From contig MNCI01014373.1 of the NCBI GenBank assembly GCA_015680685.1, positions 342,964 to 406,963 of the forward strand: 64,000 nucleotides of DNA, given 5' to 3'. Source of the stretch: Gnetum montanum (lineage: Eukaryota > Streptophyta > Gnetopsida > Gnetales > Gnetaceae). The position numbers and the translations under genes were made by a program. The number at the start of each line of letters is the position of its first letter. Position 1 is the stretch's first letter. Under the pieces are notes generated by a model that did no database searches, was not told the DNA's origin, and saw nothing but the letters and a program-made list of their open reading frames with translations. This document shows, one piece after another, positions 34,393-46,448 of the stretch.

Positions 34393-35280
34393 TGATGAAT
34401 CATGATTCAGTAGGCTCTGATATCGAACTCTCAATATCAAACCCATGATATTGGGTACACAATATCATGACCTAAGAAGCGATATCTAATACACGATATT
34501 GTGACTCCTATGCAAGCCTATAAATAGACATGTAGGTTCAAGGAGTCAGAGTTAGTTAGTTTTCAATTAGTAGATTAAGTTAGTTCATTTTTAGTTCTTC
34601 TTAACCCTTTCCCCTAGTGCATGCCAGTAGTGTGATGATTGTGATTGTACGGAACCTTTATTCAAGTGTGACGTACTTGGACACGTACATGATCAAAAAT
34701 AATGATCAAGATTACTTCATCATTGCAGCATTCACTTAGTTTAATTATTTAATTGTTATTATTATTTATTGCTTTTGTAGTTAATATCTCTTCTCTTCAC
34801 CCTAAACTTCTTAAATGCGGAATGAGTATGACTTAATCATGAGCATTCAACTGTGAATACTTGGTATCCCAGTAGTGTACCTAGGCCATGCGCTTGGTAA
34901 TCCCAATGGTAGTCATGCACAAGGTCCAAGATGTGTATGGATGATTAAGGAACAGATGCTCATCACACTTAGGCTAGCTTAGATTCTCTCTCCCACTTCC
35001 TATTAGCTTAACTCTCTCTTCCTTTTCCTCCTAGCTTAATTAAAGTTATTTTCCATTACCTCTAGGAGTAGCATTAGGTTATAAACCACATCATACACCT
35101 CACTCTAGACAAAACCATACGTGACAAAGCATATACTAGTCTAGGTGGGAAGATAGCAGATTGCGATCAACGAGTAACAATCTAGATACCACAACTAGCC
35201 CGTCTGCAAAGTTCAATTGGATCGTGCATGAAATGCTTGTATTTGTATGGTTGAGTGTAGGGGTACCTTGCCACCCATTA
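34393..35280 (+). repeat. 3' LTR of the truncated element (GATATC type)
   Basis: This 888-bp LTR starts TGATGAATC and ends CACCCATTA. U3 has several GATATC/GATATT palindromes and TATAAATA at 34519-34526. The body matches 41638-42425. No 5-bp duplication is visible because the partner LTR is missing. Confidence 0.8.
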
Positions 35281-38164
35281 GAAGGTATTCATAAATTTAA
35301 GTTACACACTGTATCTACTAACCCATGGATGTGTTGTAACCATAGATGATAGCAAAAGGAAAGCACACGTAGGAAGCAGGACAGTCTCAACTAAGGAAAA
35401 AATGGCCTAGAATGGGAAGGGGCCAAGAATAGTCTCAAGAAGAATCATTGGCAACCCAATCCATAGGTCCTCTTAGAGAAGAGGCCAAGGTGGAATCTAT
35501 CTAATAAATTCCAAAACTAGCAACAGCAACAAAACACTCCCATCGGGATGATGCACCAACACAACAAGAAAATCTCGAGGTGACCTTGATAGAAGCTTGC
35601 TTGAATTAGATCCAATCACGAGAGGTCTAGAAAATAGTTCTCTAGAAGTTAAAATTTGGTCCTTTCTTAGAGAAAACACCAAAAGAAGTGTAGGACTAGC
35701 TAAAGGCCTCTCCCAAGTTGCTTATCATCAATTTCGTTAGAGAGTGGTACATGGGAGAGACATTCCTATTCTGGAACAACATACATGCTAGTTCAATAGT
35801 GAAAATCAAGGGCATCTCAGTGTTCTACTTGATGCAAGCCATTCTACAAGTGCTCAAGTTACTAGAAATAGGGAAAATTCTTACTGAGATCCCAATGTGT
35901 GCAGAACCCAACATCAAGAAAGAATAGGTGCAACGGTGCTATGGCATCAATCACAAGGAGTTTGGTGTGCTTACACTAGTAGAGAGAATATACTACAAGA
36001 TTTTGGCCTTTCACCTCAATCCCATGGTGAGGCCAAGAAAAATCACTACCTTCTCTACCCAAGCATGCACTACTCTAAGTGGGAGATTTCCCATCAACCT
36101 TCCACAGCTAATCTATCTAGCGATAGAGAAGTGGTTTAAGGAAAATGAACGTGGAAGGAAGGCACTCCCTTTTCCATGCCTCATTAGAAAACTCTTTGAG
36201 AGGGGAGGAATAGTTTGTTACATCAAGCATGTTTTTAGGCATGTTCCTTCTACCAACTAGGCATAAATGATGAAAGAAAAGAAACCTATAATGAATATCC
36301 AAAAAGAGGAGTAGCAACCATCATCTCCACCTACCACTCAAACAATTATGCCAGACATCACTACAATAGCCCAACTGTTACACAAATATCAAGAATGGAT
36401 CTTGGGTGAACAAAAGCAACAAGCCAACATAAGTGCTGGAGAACCATTTTTGATCAAACCAGTAATGAGTCACCTAAATGAGATTGCTCGGATAATCAGC
36501 TTGATGGGTGGAGGTGGATCCATTTTTCTCAACCCAAAGAATGTAGTTCCCCACAAGGTCAAACCCGAGCACCAAAGAGGTCACAGTATCTCTCAAAGAA
36601 TAATATTCATTCCTAGAAATCTCTAGGAATGATGTGACCTTCTTGATGTGCTTAGAAAAAGGTTATGGTGCAATGGTTTTGGTGATGTAGCACTAAGGGT
36701 AGGAGATAGTAGTAAAAGTGGTTGCTAACCAAATTTTTGAAATTCTCAATGCACCTGTGGAATCTATACCAAACATCACAACACTCAAGCATGTGTAGAA
36801 ATCCACAAGGACCACAAGTGGTAGAAAAAATGCATTGCAACATGAAGAACTACTAGAGCAACTAGTGGGAACCAAACAACTACTTCTAACAATCTTTGAC
36901 CTTTTGGACAATATTACTGCAACCTAGTCAAAGTTGCTAGAAACAAGAGGCAAGAATATCATCTTGGAGGGGTAACTTAAGATAGCCAAGGAGCTGAAAA
37001 AATGCTTGGCTGCTAAAGTTACTAAATTAAGAGCCCAGATTGCTGACCTAACATTCCTCAACCCAACATTGACAAGAGATGAAGCTCTGGAATAACTTCA
37101 TGCTAAACTAAAAGGAGGGTTGAGGGTGCAATGGAGACAGTGGTGTTCTACTGATCCTTAGTAGAGGCCACACTATACAAGATTCAAAAGGCCTTAGATT
37201 AGACACACTAGGAGAATGCATAGTTGACCATAGAGAACCATCACCTACAGAATGTTGATGCACACAAACAATAATTAACCAATTTTATCCATCAATAGTA
37301 AGAGCAAATGGTTAGAGAAAACACAAAACTAAGGAGATTGGTAGTAGAAAATAGAAATCTCTTCATGGAGGAGGTTTGCATCCTTCATTATAAAATTGCA
37401 ATCAAGGTAGCCACCTGGAAATTGGAGGCTCTTAAATTTGAAAGAGTCAAGCACCATTACAGGAAACAAGTTAATCTACAAAAGGAAGTAAATGAACAAC
37501 ACATCCAATTGGTGAAGGCAAAAGTGAATGAAACCCTCCAATAACTACAACAAGAAAAAGAAGTATGGAAACTGGTCATTGATGTGATACACACCTACAA
37601 CAAAGTAGAAACCCACATGAAAGAGTTAAAAATTGAGGAGATGATGGAATACATAAAGCTAGCTAATCTCTATTTTGCAAATCTAGCCATGTTGACTACT
37701 AGATGGCCATGGTCACAACTTAAGAAATAGGTGGCTAGCTTGTACCTATTGTATGAGGCTAAGTTTAAGCATTACAAAGACATGAAGCAAAAGCTTGTGA
37801 TGGTAAACATTGAACTTGAGATTCTTAAGGCATGATTCACTAATCAAAGATCAGCTATCGAGGACCTAGCCAAGAGAATGAATGACTACTAGGAGTTGCA
37901 AAACACAGTCATGGCATTCGATATCAAATGCAAATAGTTTGTTGCTTGGTTTTTCAACATGAAGGAGATGTTCTCAATAATGCCCTATCCATGGGATGTT
38001 CCTATTCTAGTCCACATTAGTGATGCCGCATGAACTATGAAGAATCCTCGGAGTAAGGAGGAGAAGATGAAGGCATTACTAGATTCCTTTCACCTTCCAC
38101 TAGAGGTTGCAACCATGGTAGGATAGCAATAGCCACCTCAACTATTGCATGTGCCCAAAGCCAA
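35281..38164 (+). pseudogene. Element 3 ORF3, main part
   Basis: This is a third plus-strand copy of ORF3. It begins in the leader (GAAGGTATTCATAAATTTAA matches 16856) and passes an ATG at 35345 that aligns with the MAPK start of Elements 1 and 4. Seen in order: WYMGETFLFWNN (35748), FGVLTLVERIYYKILAFHLNP and ALPFPCLIRKLF (frame 35928-36260), HLNEIARIISLMGGGGSIF (36348-36626), then a coiled-coil-like region with an open piece at 37308-37544 (VENRNLFMEEV). The C-terminal MPYPWDVPIL, SKEEKMKALL block lies at about 37980-38080. An LTR interrupts the last codons at 38164 and the frame ends at TGA 39205-39207. Gag and pol of Element 3 are absent. Confidence 0.7.
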
Positions 38165-39153
38165 TGATGAGTCATGGTCTATCAGGTATCATGGTCTGTC
38201 AGGTCCTATTATCAGACCCCTATTATTGGACCCCTAATATTAGGTATAGGATATCAGGTTTGATAGGTCCCAATATTGGACCCCCAATATCAAATCCCCG
38301 ATACCGGACCATCATTATCGGTACGCGATATCGCAACCTCACAAGCGATATCAGGTACATGATATCGTGGTTTCTGTGTGGACCTATAAATACACATGTA
38401 GGCACACAGGAAGAGGTAGTTTTTTAGTAAGTTTTAGAAGTCACTTTAGTAGTTTCTTTTTATCATTCTTTTCCTCTCAACCCTGTCTCCCAATGCATGC
38501 CTGTAGTGTGATGATTGTAATTGTACAGCACCTTTATTTGAGTGTGACATACTTGGACATGCACATGACCAGAAATAAAGATTAAGATTACTTCATCATT
38601 GTAGCATTCACTTAGTTTAATTATTTAATTTTTATTGTTATTTATTTCTTTCGTAGTTAATATCTCTTCACCCTAAACTCCGTAAATGTGGAATGAGTAC
38701 AACTTAATCACAAGCATTTAATTATGACTACTTGGTAACCCAGTAGTGTACCTAGGATCTATGCTTGGTAATCCCAGTAGTAGTTGTGCATGAGCTCCAA
38801 GATGTGTATGGATGATTAAGGAATGGATGCTCATGGAACTTAGGCTAGCTTAGATTCTCTCTCCCTATCTCCTATTAGTTTATATTCTCTCTCCCTTTTT
38901 TTCTTAGCTTAATTAAAGATATTTTCCATTGCCTTTAGGAATAGCACTAGGTTAGAAACGACATCATACACCTCACTCTAGACTAAACCATACATGACAA
39001 AGCAAATACTAGTCCAGGTGGGAAGACAACAAACTGTGATCAATGAGTAACTATCTAGATATCATAACTAGCCCGTATGTAGAGTTTGACCAAATCGTGC
39101 ATGAAATGCTCATATTCATATGATTGAGTGTAGAGGTACCTCACCACTCATAA
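38165..39153 (+). repeat. Solo LTR inside Element 3 ORF3
   Basis: This ~0.99-kb LTR starts TGATGAGTC. Its right end is degenerate (CACTCATA). The ORF3 tail continues after it (AGCGAAGGTCCTTTAG matches 26633). The flanks GCCAA and GCTAG fit one decayed duplication, in line with GCTGG in Element 4. U3 is unusual, with a long array of CCAATATTGG- and TATCAGG-type motifs plus GATATC, then TATAAATA at 38385-38392. The frame 38149-38427 falls inside this array and is not a gene. Confidence 0.75.
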
Positions 39154-39430
39154 GCTAGCGAAGGTCCTTTAGAACCTTAGGAGCCTTCACTGCCTAGGGC
39201 TGTCTGATCTTCTCCATCATCTTCAAGTCATCATAGGATGAGTTATCCAATTTTTGTGTAGTCACATCATGGTGTTTGATTTTGTGTCATCAACACCACA
39301 ATTTTTTTAATTTTTTGATTTGTACACTTGGGCACTTAGTTTTTTTATGTCAAGAGTCAGTCAATAATCCCATACCTATTCAATTTTGTAAGGGAACTCA
39401 AGGACAAGTTTTCATTCAGTTTTGAGGGTA
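39154..39430 (+). other. Element 3 ORF3 end, 3' UTR and polypurine tract
   Basis: The last ~18 ORF3 codons (EPSLPRAV, then TGA at 39205-39207) are followed by AT-rich UTR and TTTTGAGGGTA before the LTR. It matches 26640-26926. Confidence 0.65.
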
Positions 39431-40377
39431 TGATGAGCACCAAAGTGTTGTGTCAATGGGCCCCCATTGATGTGGCCTCATTGATGGCCTTGTTTATGTG
39501 TTGTTACCCCATTCACAGGGTTGCATCAATGTATTAAATCCTACGCTACATTGACATGGCCTCATTGACGTAGTCCTATAGCAAAAACTATAAATATGAG
39601 CATACAACTATGTTTATGAGCATCAAGTCATAGTAGTAGCAGAGCTCTTTTAGTTTGTCCATTTTAAAGTTAGAATATTTTTCGAAGTGCTTGTAGTAGG
39701 AGTTAGAAAGTGTATGGATCTTTATTTGAGCATTGTTGTACCTAAACCATACCAGTGTGTATGGCAATAAAGATGCACCTTTTGATCAAACCTTGCAACA
39801 CTTAGAATATATTAATGATTTGTTTATGCATTTATGGTTTTCATTAATTATGTTGTTAATTAAGCTAAATTAGACTTTGAGCAATTAGTTAATTAATTAA
39901 GCTAAATAGATTAAAGACATAAGTACAATCACTTCGAGCATAAACACATATTCACTTGGTAATCCCAATAGCGTTATTGCTTGGTGTGCCTAGTAGTGTA
40001 GTGCTTGGTAACCTAGTAGTGGATACATTGGTTCAAGATGTGTATGGAGAGTGGGACCAAATGCTTATGTTAGTACTAGTTAGAGATTAGTTAGTTAGTT
40101 AAACTAAATTAGTTGTTAAATTACTTTGTCTCTCTACTTTAAACACAAAAGAACATAAAAAACAAAACAATAAAAATCATATGCCTCATTTACACTTAAC
40201 CATACCACATGCATCACAAGTGTAATTGGGAAGACAACGAATGACCATTAGGGCAAGGTTCACTTCCTAGAAGACTAGTGTATCAGATATTATAGAGTCC
40301 ATGGAATTCGACTCGATTACATGTGAACACTTTGTGATTCATATGGTTGGGCATAGGGGTACCTTTTCCACTCATCA
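39431..40377 (+). repeat. Element 3 3' LTR
   Basis: This 947-bp LTR is of the CATTGATG/GGCCTCATTGATGG type, with TATAAATA at 39589-39596, and ends CCACTCATCA. The flanking ACATG has no visible partner because the left half of the element is lost. Confidence 0.8.
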
Positions 40378-41637
40378 ACATGCAAGCATGCTAATTCTAG
40401 TACCTATGCCACCTACCCCAATGCATACATCACCCACCTAGCATCACTGTATTACCACCAGTGTCACCACTAGAATAACATCTAGAAATGACCTTGTTTT
40501 GACTCCAAAATAGCTTTGAAAAGTGCTAGTAGGCTCCTCATTCATCTATAAACCTATAAGATGTTATAATTAATCATTCAAATCTTATTTTTACTTATAA
40601 ATTCATTTCATATTTGTGAATTTAAAATATTCCATTTGTATTTCACACATTGTAGTTCTCAGCACTTCCTAGGAGGTAAATTCTACTATTTTATGAATAA
40701 AACACTCTTTGTTTACTAGGAATGGAAGATCTATTACTTATTTTATACATAATTTTCTTATATATTATCTATTCCACACTTAGTTATTTCAATTATATGT
40801 ACATATCTTAGATCTTATTAATCTCACTCATATTTCATCAAATTCTTTATTAAGTTTATTATCATCTATCCATGCCCCTATCAATTCTAGTTGTGGTTAA
40901 TAGCCTTAGTTCATATTCGATTGGAGGTTCATGTCCTTTATTTCATAATCATTGATCTTTTGAGGATTATATTATTTCAAATATGATTTATGACCATGAG
41001 TTATATAATTAAACATGTGATTCATGGAATTCTTGTAGATTTATCAAAGAACATTATTATAGAAATAGCATCCCTAAGACTATTAGGCTTTTTCTTTAGA
41101 CTCTTTCTTCAATAGTCTAATGTACTCTAAAATTTTTATTAATGTTATTATTTATTTTTGGATCTAATACTCCTTTATTTAGTTTTGATTTTGATATCTT
41201 AAGTTTATATATTTTAATTATTTTAAGTTAGAAAAAATGATAAGCTCATATCACTTAAACTTACAATTATTGTGTTCAAAGCCTAGTACAAGAACCTATC
41301 TTAAAGCTAGATATACTACAATTGTATTTTTCTTTAAAACAAGATGAATGTTAAAACTATGAAAGATAATTTAGCTTACTTCATTCCAATGGATCTAATT
41401 ATTTTCCAATAGAATTGGATTTTATGTTTCTCTAGTTGATCTAATGTTCCTCTAGTTGATTTATTTTTATTTTTTATTTTTTGTAACAATCTATTTTTCC
41501 TCTCTTTGATTTTTCTTTGATAGATTTGATTTATCCAAAATTCATCTATAAGAGACTTTATATTACTTTTCACTTTGTCAAGCATCATCATCATCCTAAC
41601 CTTATCCTCTATAGGTATGTGAGTTCTTCTTCATCAT
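40378..41637. other. AT-rich DNA with repeat fragments, no gene
   Basis: Around 41050-41190 it carries part of the ~600-bp repeat family (GGCTTTTTCTTTAGACT matches 29895). Around 41590-41637 it belongs with the LINE 3' side. I recognise nothing else. Confidence 0.45.
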
Positions 41638-42425
41638 TGATGAGTTGTCATTTGGGAGACTACGATATCGCGTATGCGATATCGCAGTCTATCTCTTCAT
41701 CTATAAATAAGAGGTAGACAGATCATTAGATCATTAGGAAGTTAGTTCTTAGTTTAAGTTTTTTCATTTCTCTCTCAACCCTTTTCCTCTCCGTGTATGC
41801 CCACAGTGTGGTGAATGTAATTGTACGGCATCCTTTATTTGAGTGTAACGTAGTTGGACATGCACATGACCGACAATAAATATCTAGATTACTTCATCAT
41901 TGCAGCATTCACTTAAATTAATTATTTAATTAATTGCTATTTACTGCTTTCCTAGTTAATCTCTCTCACCCTTAAACTCTTGTTAAACCACAGAATGAGT
42001 ACGACTTGATTATGATCATTTAAGTATGACTACTTGGTAACCCAGTAGCGTACCTAGCCATCTACACTTGGTAATCCCAGTGGTAGTCATGCACGAAGTC
42101 CAAGATGTGTACGGATAATCAAGGAATAGATGCTCATTGCACTTAGGCTAGTTTAGATTCTCTCACCCTCTCTCTCCTAGATTAGTGAATATTACTTTTC
42201 ATTACCTTCAGAAGTAGCATTAGGTTAGAAACACATCATACACCTCACTCTGGACTAAACCATACATGAAAAAGTTAATACTGGTCCAGGTGGGAAGACA
42301 GCGAACTGCGACCTAAGGCTAATGGTCTAGATGCCACAACTAGTCCGTCTGCGAAGTTTGACCAGATCGTGTGTGTAACTCTTGTATTCATATGGTTGAG
42401 TGTAGGGGTACCTCGCCAGTCATCA
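41638..42425 (+). repeat. Solo LTR, GATATC type
   Basis: This 788-bp LTR starts TGATGAGTTG and ends CAGTCATCA, flanked by ATCAT at 41633-41637 and 42426-42430. No internal sequence is present, so it arose by LTR-LTR recombination. U3 has a near-perfect 32-base palindrome (41658-41689) and TATAAATA at 41702-41709. It looks less decayed than the other LTRs. Confidence 0.9.
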
Positions 42426-45180
42426 ATCATTCACCTTTATGAAGAGCTAGATATTTTTTTATTTAGAATTTTTTCAAATCATCTTTAATTCTTTTTACAT
42501 ATTTTTTATCCTACTTTTAATGGCTTTCCTAAAATAGTGATGTAGCAATATTTTCTTAAAGGCTTATTATCTAATCTTCTTTGCACATGTCCAAACCATC
42601 TAAGTTGCTATTCCTATAATTTATCTAAAATAGAAGCCTCACCAAGTCTTCCTTTAATGTTTGTATTATGCAATTTTTTTCTTCTGATAACATTCAGCAT
42701 CCATCTAATCATTTTCATTTCTACCACATTGATTTGTTGTTCATGATGTACTACCCAATATTCAGAATCATATAAGATAGCAGGTCTAATTGATATCCTA
42801 TAAAAATTTCTCTTTAGTTTTATTATTATTCTTTTAACACCTAGAACATCACTAGCCTACCTTCATTTTGACCATCCTACCTCAATTCTATTTCTTATAT
42901 CTTTATTAATTTCACCATCTAATTAGAGGATTGATTCTAGGTAGTAAAACTATTTGTAGTAAGAGACTTTTTTACCTTGAGTTGCTACTTCTATTCCACT
43001 ACTATTTCTATTTTTATTGAAATTACATTCTATATATTCTTTCTTACTTCTACTAATTTTTAACCCCTTTGATTTTAGAGCATGTCTCTACTTCTCCATT
43101 TTAGAAGTAATATTTTCTAGAGCTATATTTATTGACATAATATATCTACAAATAGTATACACCAAGGGATTTCATATTGTATTTCTTTTGTTAATTCATC
43201 CATTGTAATAGCAAATAATTATGGGCTAACTACAAACCTTTGATATAGATCTATTATAACTAGAGAATTAGATGTTATTTCATAAGCTATTCTAAGTTTA
43301 GTCATAGCTCCTTTGTCCATATTTTGAAATAATTTAATATATTTATCATGGATGTTTTTCCTTAGCAACATCCACCAACCAATATCTCTAGGAACTCTAT
43401 CATATGCTTTTCCAAGGTTAATAAAGATCATATGTAGATTTTCTTTATATTTTATAAATTTCTTCATTAATTATCATATTAAGAAAATATCCTCTATAGT
43501 AGATTTTTCTAGCATAAATCTAACGTAATTTTTTGATATTATTGATTTAAGTATGAGACATTGCTCTATGAGTCTCTCCCAAAGAATCATAGTATGGCTT
43601 ATTAGCTTGATCCCTTTATAGTTTTCATAGTTTCACATACCTTTTTTTATTTTTTGTAGATAAGAACAATAATTTTTCTTTTTCCAATTATTAAATATTT
43701 TCCATCATTCAAGATTTTGTTAAATACTTATATTTGCCAAGAAGCTCCCATATCTTCTAGTGGTTTCTAGGCTTTTATAGAAATGTTATATGGTCCAACA
43801 ACTTTTCCATTTTATCTCTTTGATAAGGTTGTATTCACCTTAGAAAAGGAAAGTTCACTAATTAAACCAAAATTTGGTTTTTCTTCTTTCATGTCTTCTC
43901 TTGAAAATTTTTTATTTAATAATTTTTTCACCTATCCAAAATTTCATTGTCTTTTGCCAACATTCTTCCATGTTCCTCTTTGATGCATTTGATAGAATCA
44001 ATGTCCTTAAATTTCTTATTTCTAATTTTTTCTAATTTATAAATAGATTTTTCTCTTTTCTTTATTTCTAATTTCTTATAAAATTTATCCAAAGCTTTAT
44101 GTTTGTCTTTGACTACTACTACTCTTACCTCTTTTTCATCATTTTGTATAATAAACTATTTTCTTGGTTTATGCATTACTACCATTCCTTAAAGCATTTT
44201 TTTTATTGTTCTAGATAGCATGTTCAACTTCATCATTCAACCACCATGTATCCTTTAAAATTTTATTTTTACCTTTTATTTCACCCTAAATGTTCTTTCT
44301 AATTTTCTAAATAAAACTTTCCCTTTGACCCCAAATTAAATCTGTAGAGCAATCCCAATTCCAACTATTCTTTAAATAAGATGATGTTGTCTTCCTTTAA
44401 ATTCCTCTATTTTATGTATTTATTTCCTTTTCTTATGCTACCATTAAATTTTTGTATAACTAAGTCCAAGTCCATTAGTCAATGCTGAGTTAAAAGGCAC
44501 TATCCAAGTATAATCTTATAGCCTTTGCACATGGCTTAGTCACTTTTATGCAATAAGAAATTATTAATTTGTATTTTATCCATACCATTCTTATATGTGA
44601 TTAAATGTTCTATCCTCTTTTAGAAATAGGTATTTGTAATTACAAGGTCATGAGTACTTGTAAATTATAATAGTGAATCTCCTATATCATTACACTCTTT
44701 GAATCTATGTCCTCTATGAATATTGTCATATCCTATTTTCATAGATCAACCATGATTATTAAAGTCCCATCCAATGAATATTTTTTTTGCTGGAGAATTT
44801 CTTGAAGAATCAAATCCATAGAATTCCAAAAGTCTTGCTTGAAGAAGTTTTCTAGGCCAATGTATGAAGCATAAACACTAATAATATTTATGATCTCATT
44901 TTTAGGTACAAGTTTGATGTTCATAATTTGATTTTCATGATGGTATATTTTTACCACTTCATCTTTGATAGATTGATTAATGATGATGTCCACTCCATTT
45001 TAGTGATATTTTTTCTTGAGTAAAAGAGTTTTTAACCATTGTCTAAATCTTTAGCTTTTTCTCCTTTCTATCTTATTTCTTGAAGGCAAGCAATGTTGAT
45101 TCTTCATCTTTTCATAGAATCAGTAATTTCATAAGTCCTTTTTTTTAAGAGTGTCAGTGTTCCAAGTTATCATCAAAATT
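42426..45180 (-). pseudogene. RTE-type LINE (endonuclease plus reverse transcriptase), broken
   Basis: Read on the minus strand from 45180: GTLTLLKKKTYEITDSMK, then INIACLQEI, whose Glu is an APE-type endonuclease catalytic residue. Next come IISVYASYIGLENFFKQDFW (frame 44993-44739), WDFNNHG (the GDFN motif, first Gly changed) and HDLVITNTYF. The RT has LHMIFINLGKAYDRVPRDI and MDKGAMTKLR (frame 43467-43219), with FIDLEKAYD changed to FINLGKAYD. At the C-terminus are PAILYDSEYW, VVEMKMIRWML and LRWFGHVQRR (about 42585-42615), a hallmark of RTE-clade LINEs in plants. Stops and frameshifts are frequent. The 3' side seems to extend beyond the solo LTR at 41638. The ~2.75 kb fits one RTE ORF. Confidence 0.8.
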
Positions 45181-45411
45181 TTTGCCACTAGACTTTCTTC
45201 CTTACTTAGACTAACTCCTAATATGGGAAACCTTATTTAGTTTTCATAACATCATAGTGACAATGTTGTGCATTATTTCTAAAGTATTTCCTAGTAAGCC
45301 CTTACCTTTTTTCCACTGCAATTGAGCCCTCTAATTGTTGTGCATCACATTTATGGATTATTCTAACATGTATAAAATCTAAAACAGAATTCATCCATGA
45401 TATTTGGCATG
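45181..45411. other. Short stretch between LINE and Element 4
   Basis: No gene is seen. It ends GGCATG, the left target site of Element 4. It may be LINE 5' sequence continuing after 58854. Confidence 0.4.
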
Positions 45412-46294
45412 TGCAGAGTCGTTGTTGGTTGGCTGCATTGATGAGGCCTCATTGACGTATCTGACCTTGTCAATGCAATGTTTGTCTATCGCCTATAAAT
45501 ACGTGCCTACTCATCGCATTTATCGGAGAGTCCAAATTTCAATTGTAGTGAAGTTCTTGCATTTTTTCCATTTGAAAGTTAGAATTTTTTCCCTAAGTGC
45601 TTGTAGTAGGAGTCATTAAGTGTATGGATCTTTATTCAATCATTGTTGTGCCTGAGCATGACAATGTGTGTGGCAATAAAGATAAGCTTTCTGATAAACG
45701 TTGCAGCACTTTAGATAGACTAGCTCTTCTATTTATGCATTCAATGTTTTCAATTATTTGTTAATTATTCTCAATTATTTCACAATTATTTTCTAGCAAC
45801 TGAATTAATCAGGTTATTAAGCTAGATAGATTAAATACATAAGTACAACTACTTCGAGTGTAACACGTATTCACTTGGTAATCCCAGTAACATTTTTGCT
45901 TGGTATGCTTAGTAGCATAACGTTTGGTCACCCAACAGTGGATATGTGGGTTCAAGATATGTACGGAAAGTGGGAATGGATACTTATATTAGTATTAGCT
46001 TAATAATAGTTAGTTAATTAATTTATATTAGTTAATCAAATTGCTTTTACCTACATTTCGAGCACCCAAAACATAAAACATAAAATGATAAAAATCATAT
46101 GCCTCAGTTACACTTAACCATACCAACATGCATCACAAGTGTAATTGGAAAGAAAATGATAAACCTTATGGCTAGATTTACTTCTTAAAGGGCTAGTGCA
46201 CTGGAAACAATAAAGTCTACAAAATTCGATCGAGTCATGTGTGAACGCTTCATGATTTGTATGGCTGGGTAGAGAGGTTCCTCACTGCTCATCA
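45412..46294 (+). repeat. Element 4 5' LTR
   Basis: This 883-bp LTR starts TGCAGAGTCG, where the 3' LTR has TGATGAGTTG. The U3 array is short (GCATTGATGAGGCCTCATTG once) with TATAAATA at 45494-45501, and it ends CTGCTCATCA. The frame 45404-45619 lies in it and is not a gene. Confidence 0.9.
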
Positions 46295-46295
46295 T

Positions 46296-46313
46296 TGGTG
46301 TCATTTCCGAGGA
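46296..46313 (+). promoter_or_regulatory. Element 4 primer binding site, tRNA-Asp type
   Basis: TGGTGTCATTTCCGAGGA matches TGGCGCCGTTGCCGGGGA at 13 of 18 positions. All but one of the differences are transitions. Confidence 0.8.
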
Positions 46314-46448
46314 CTTTGTTTGTGAAATATGTGCTATTTAGGTCTAAGATAATACCATTAATATCATTGTATGAACCTAAAAGTCCATATCATTCCCACT
46401 ATACATAAACTATAAAATCACATTGATAATTTTATTTTGTTTTACAAA

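Noticed and set aside
38149-38427. ORF with repeated Arg/Tyr/Ile units (RYRI)
   Set aside because: It translates the palindromic U3 array of a solo LTR. The repeat is at DNA level, not protein level.
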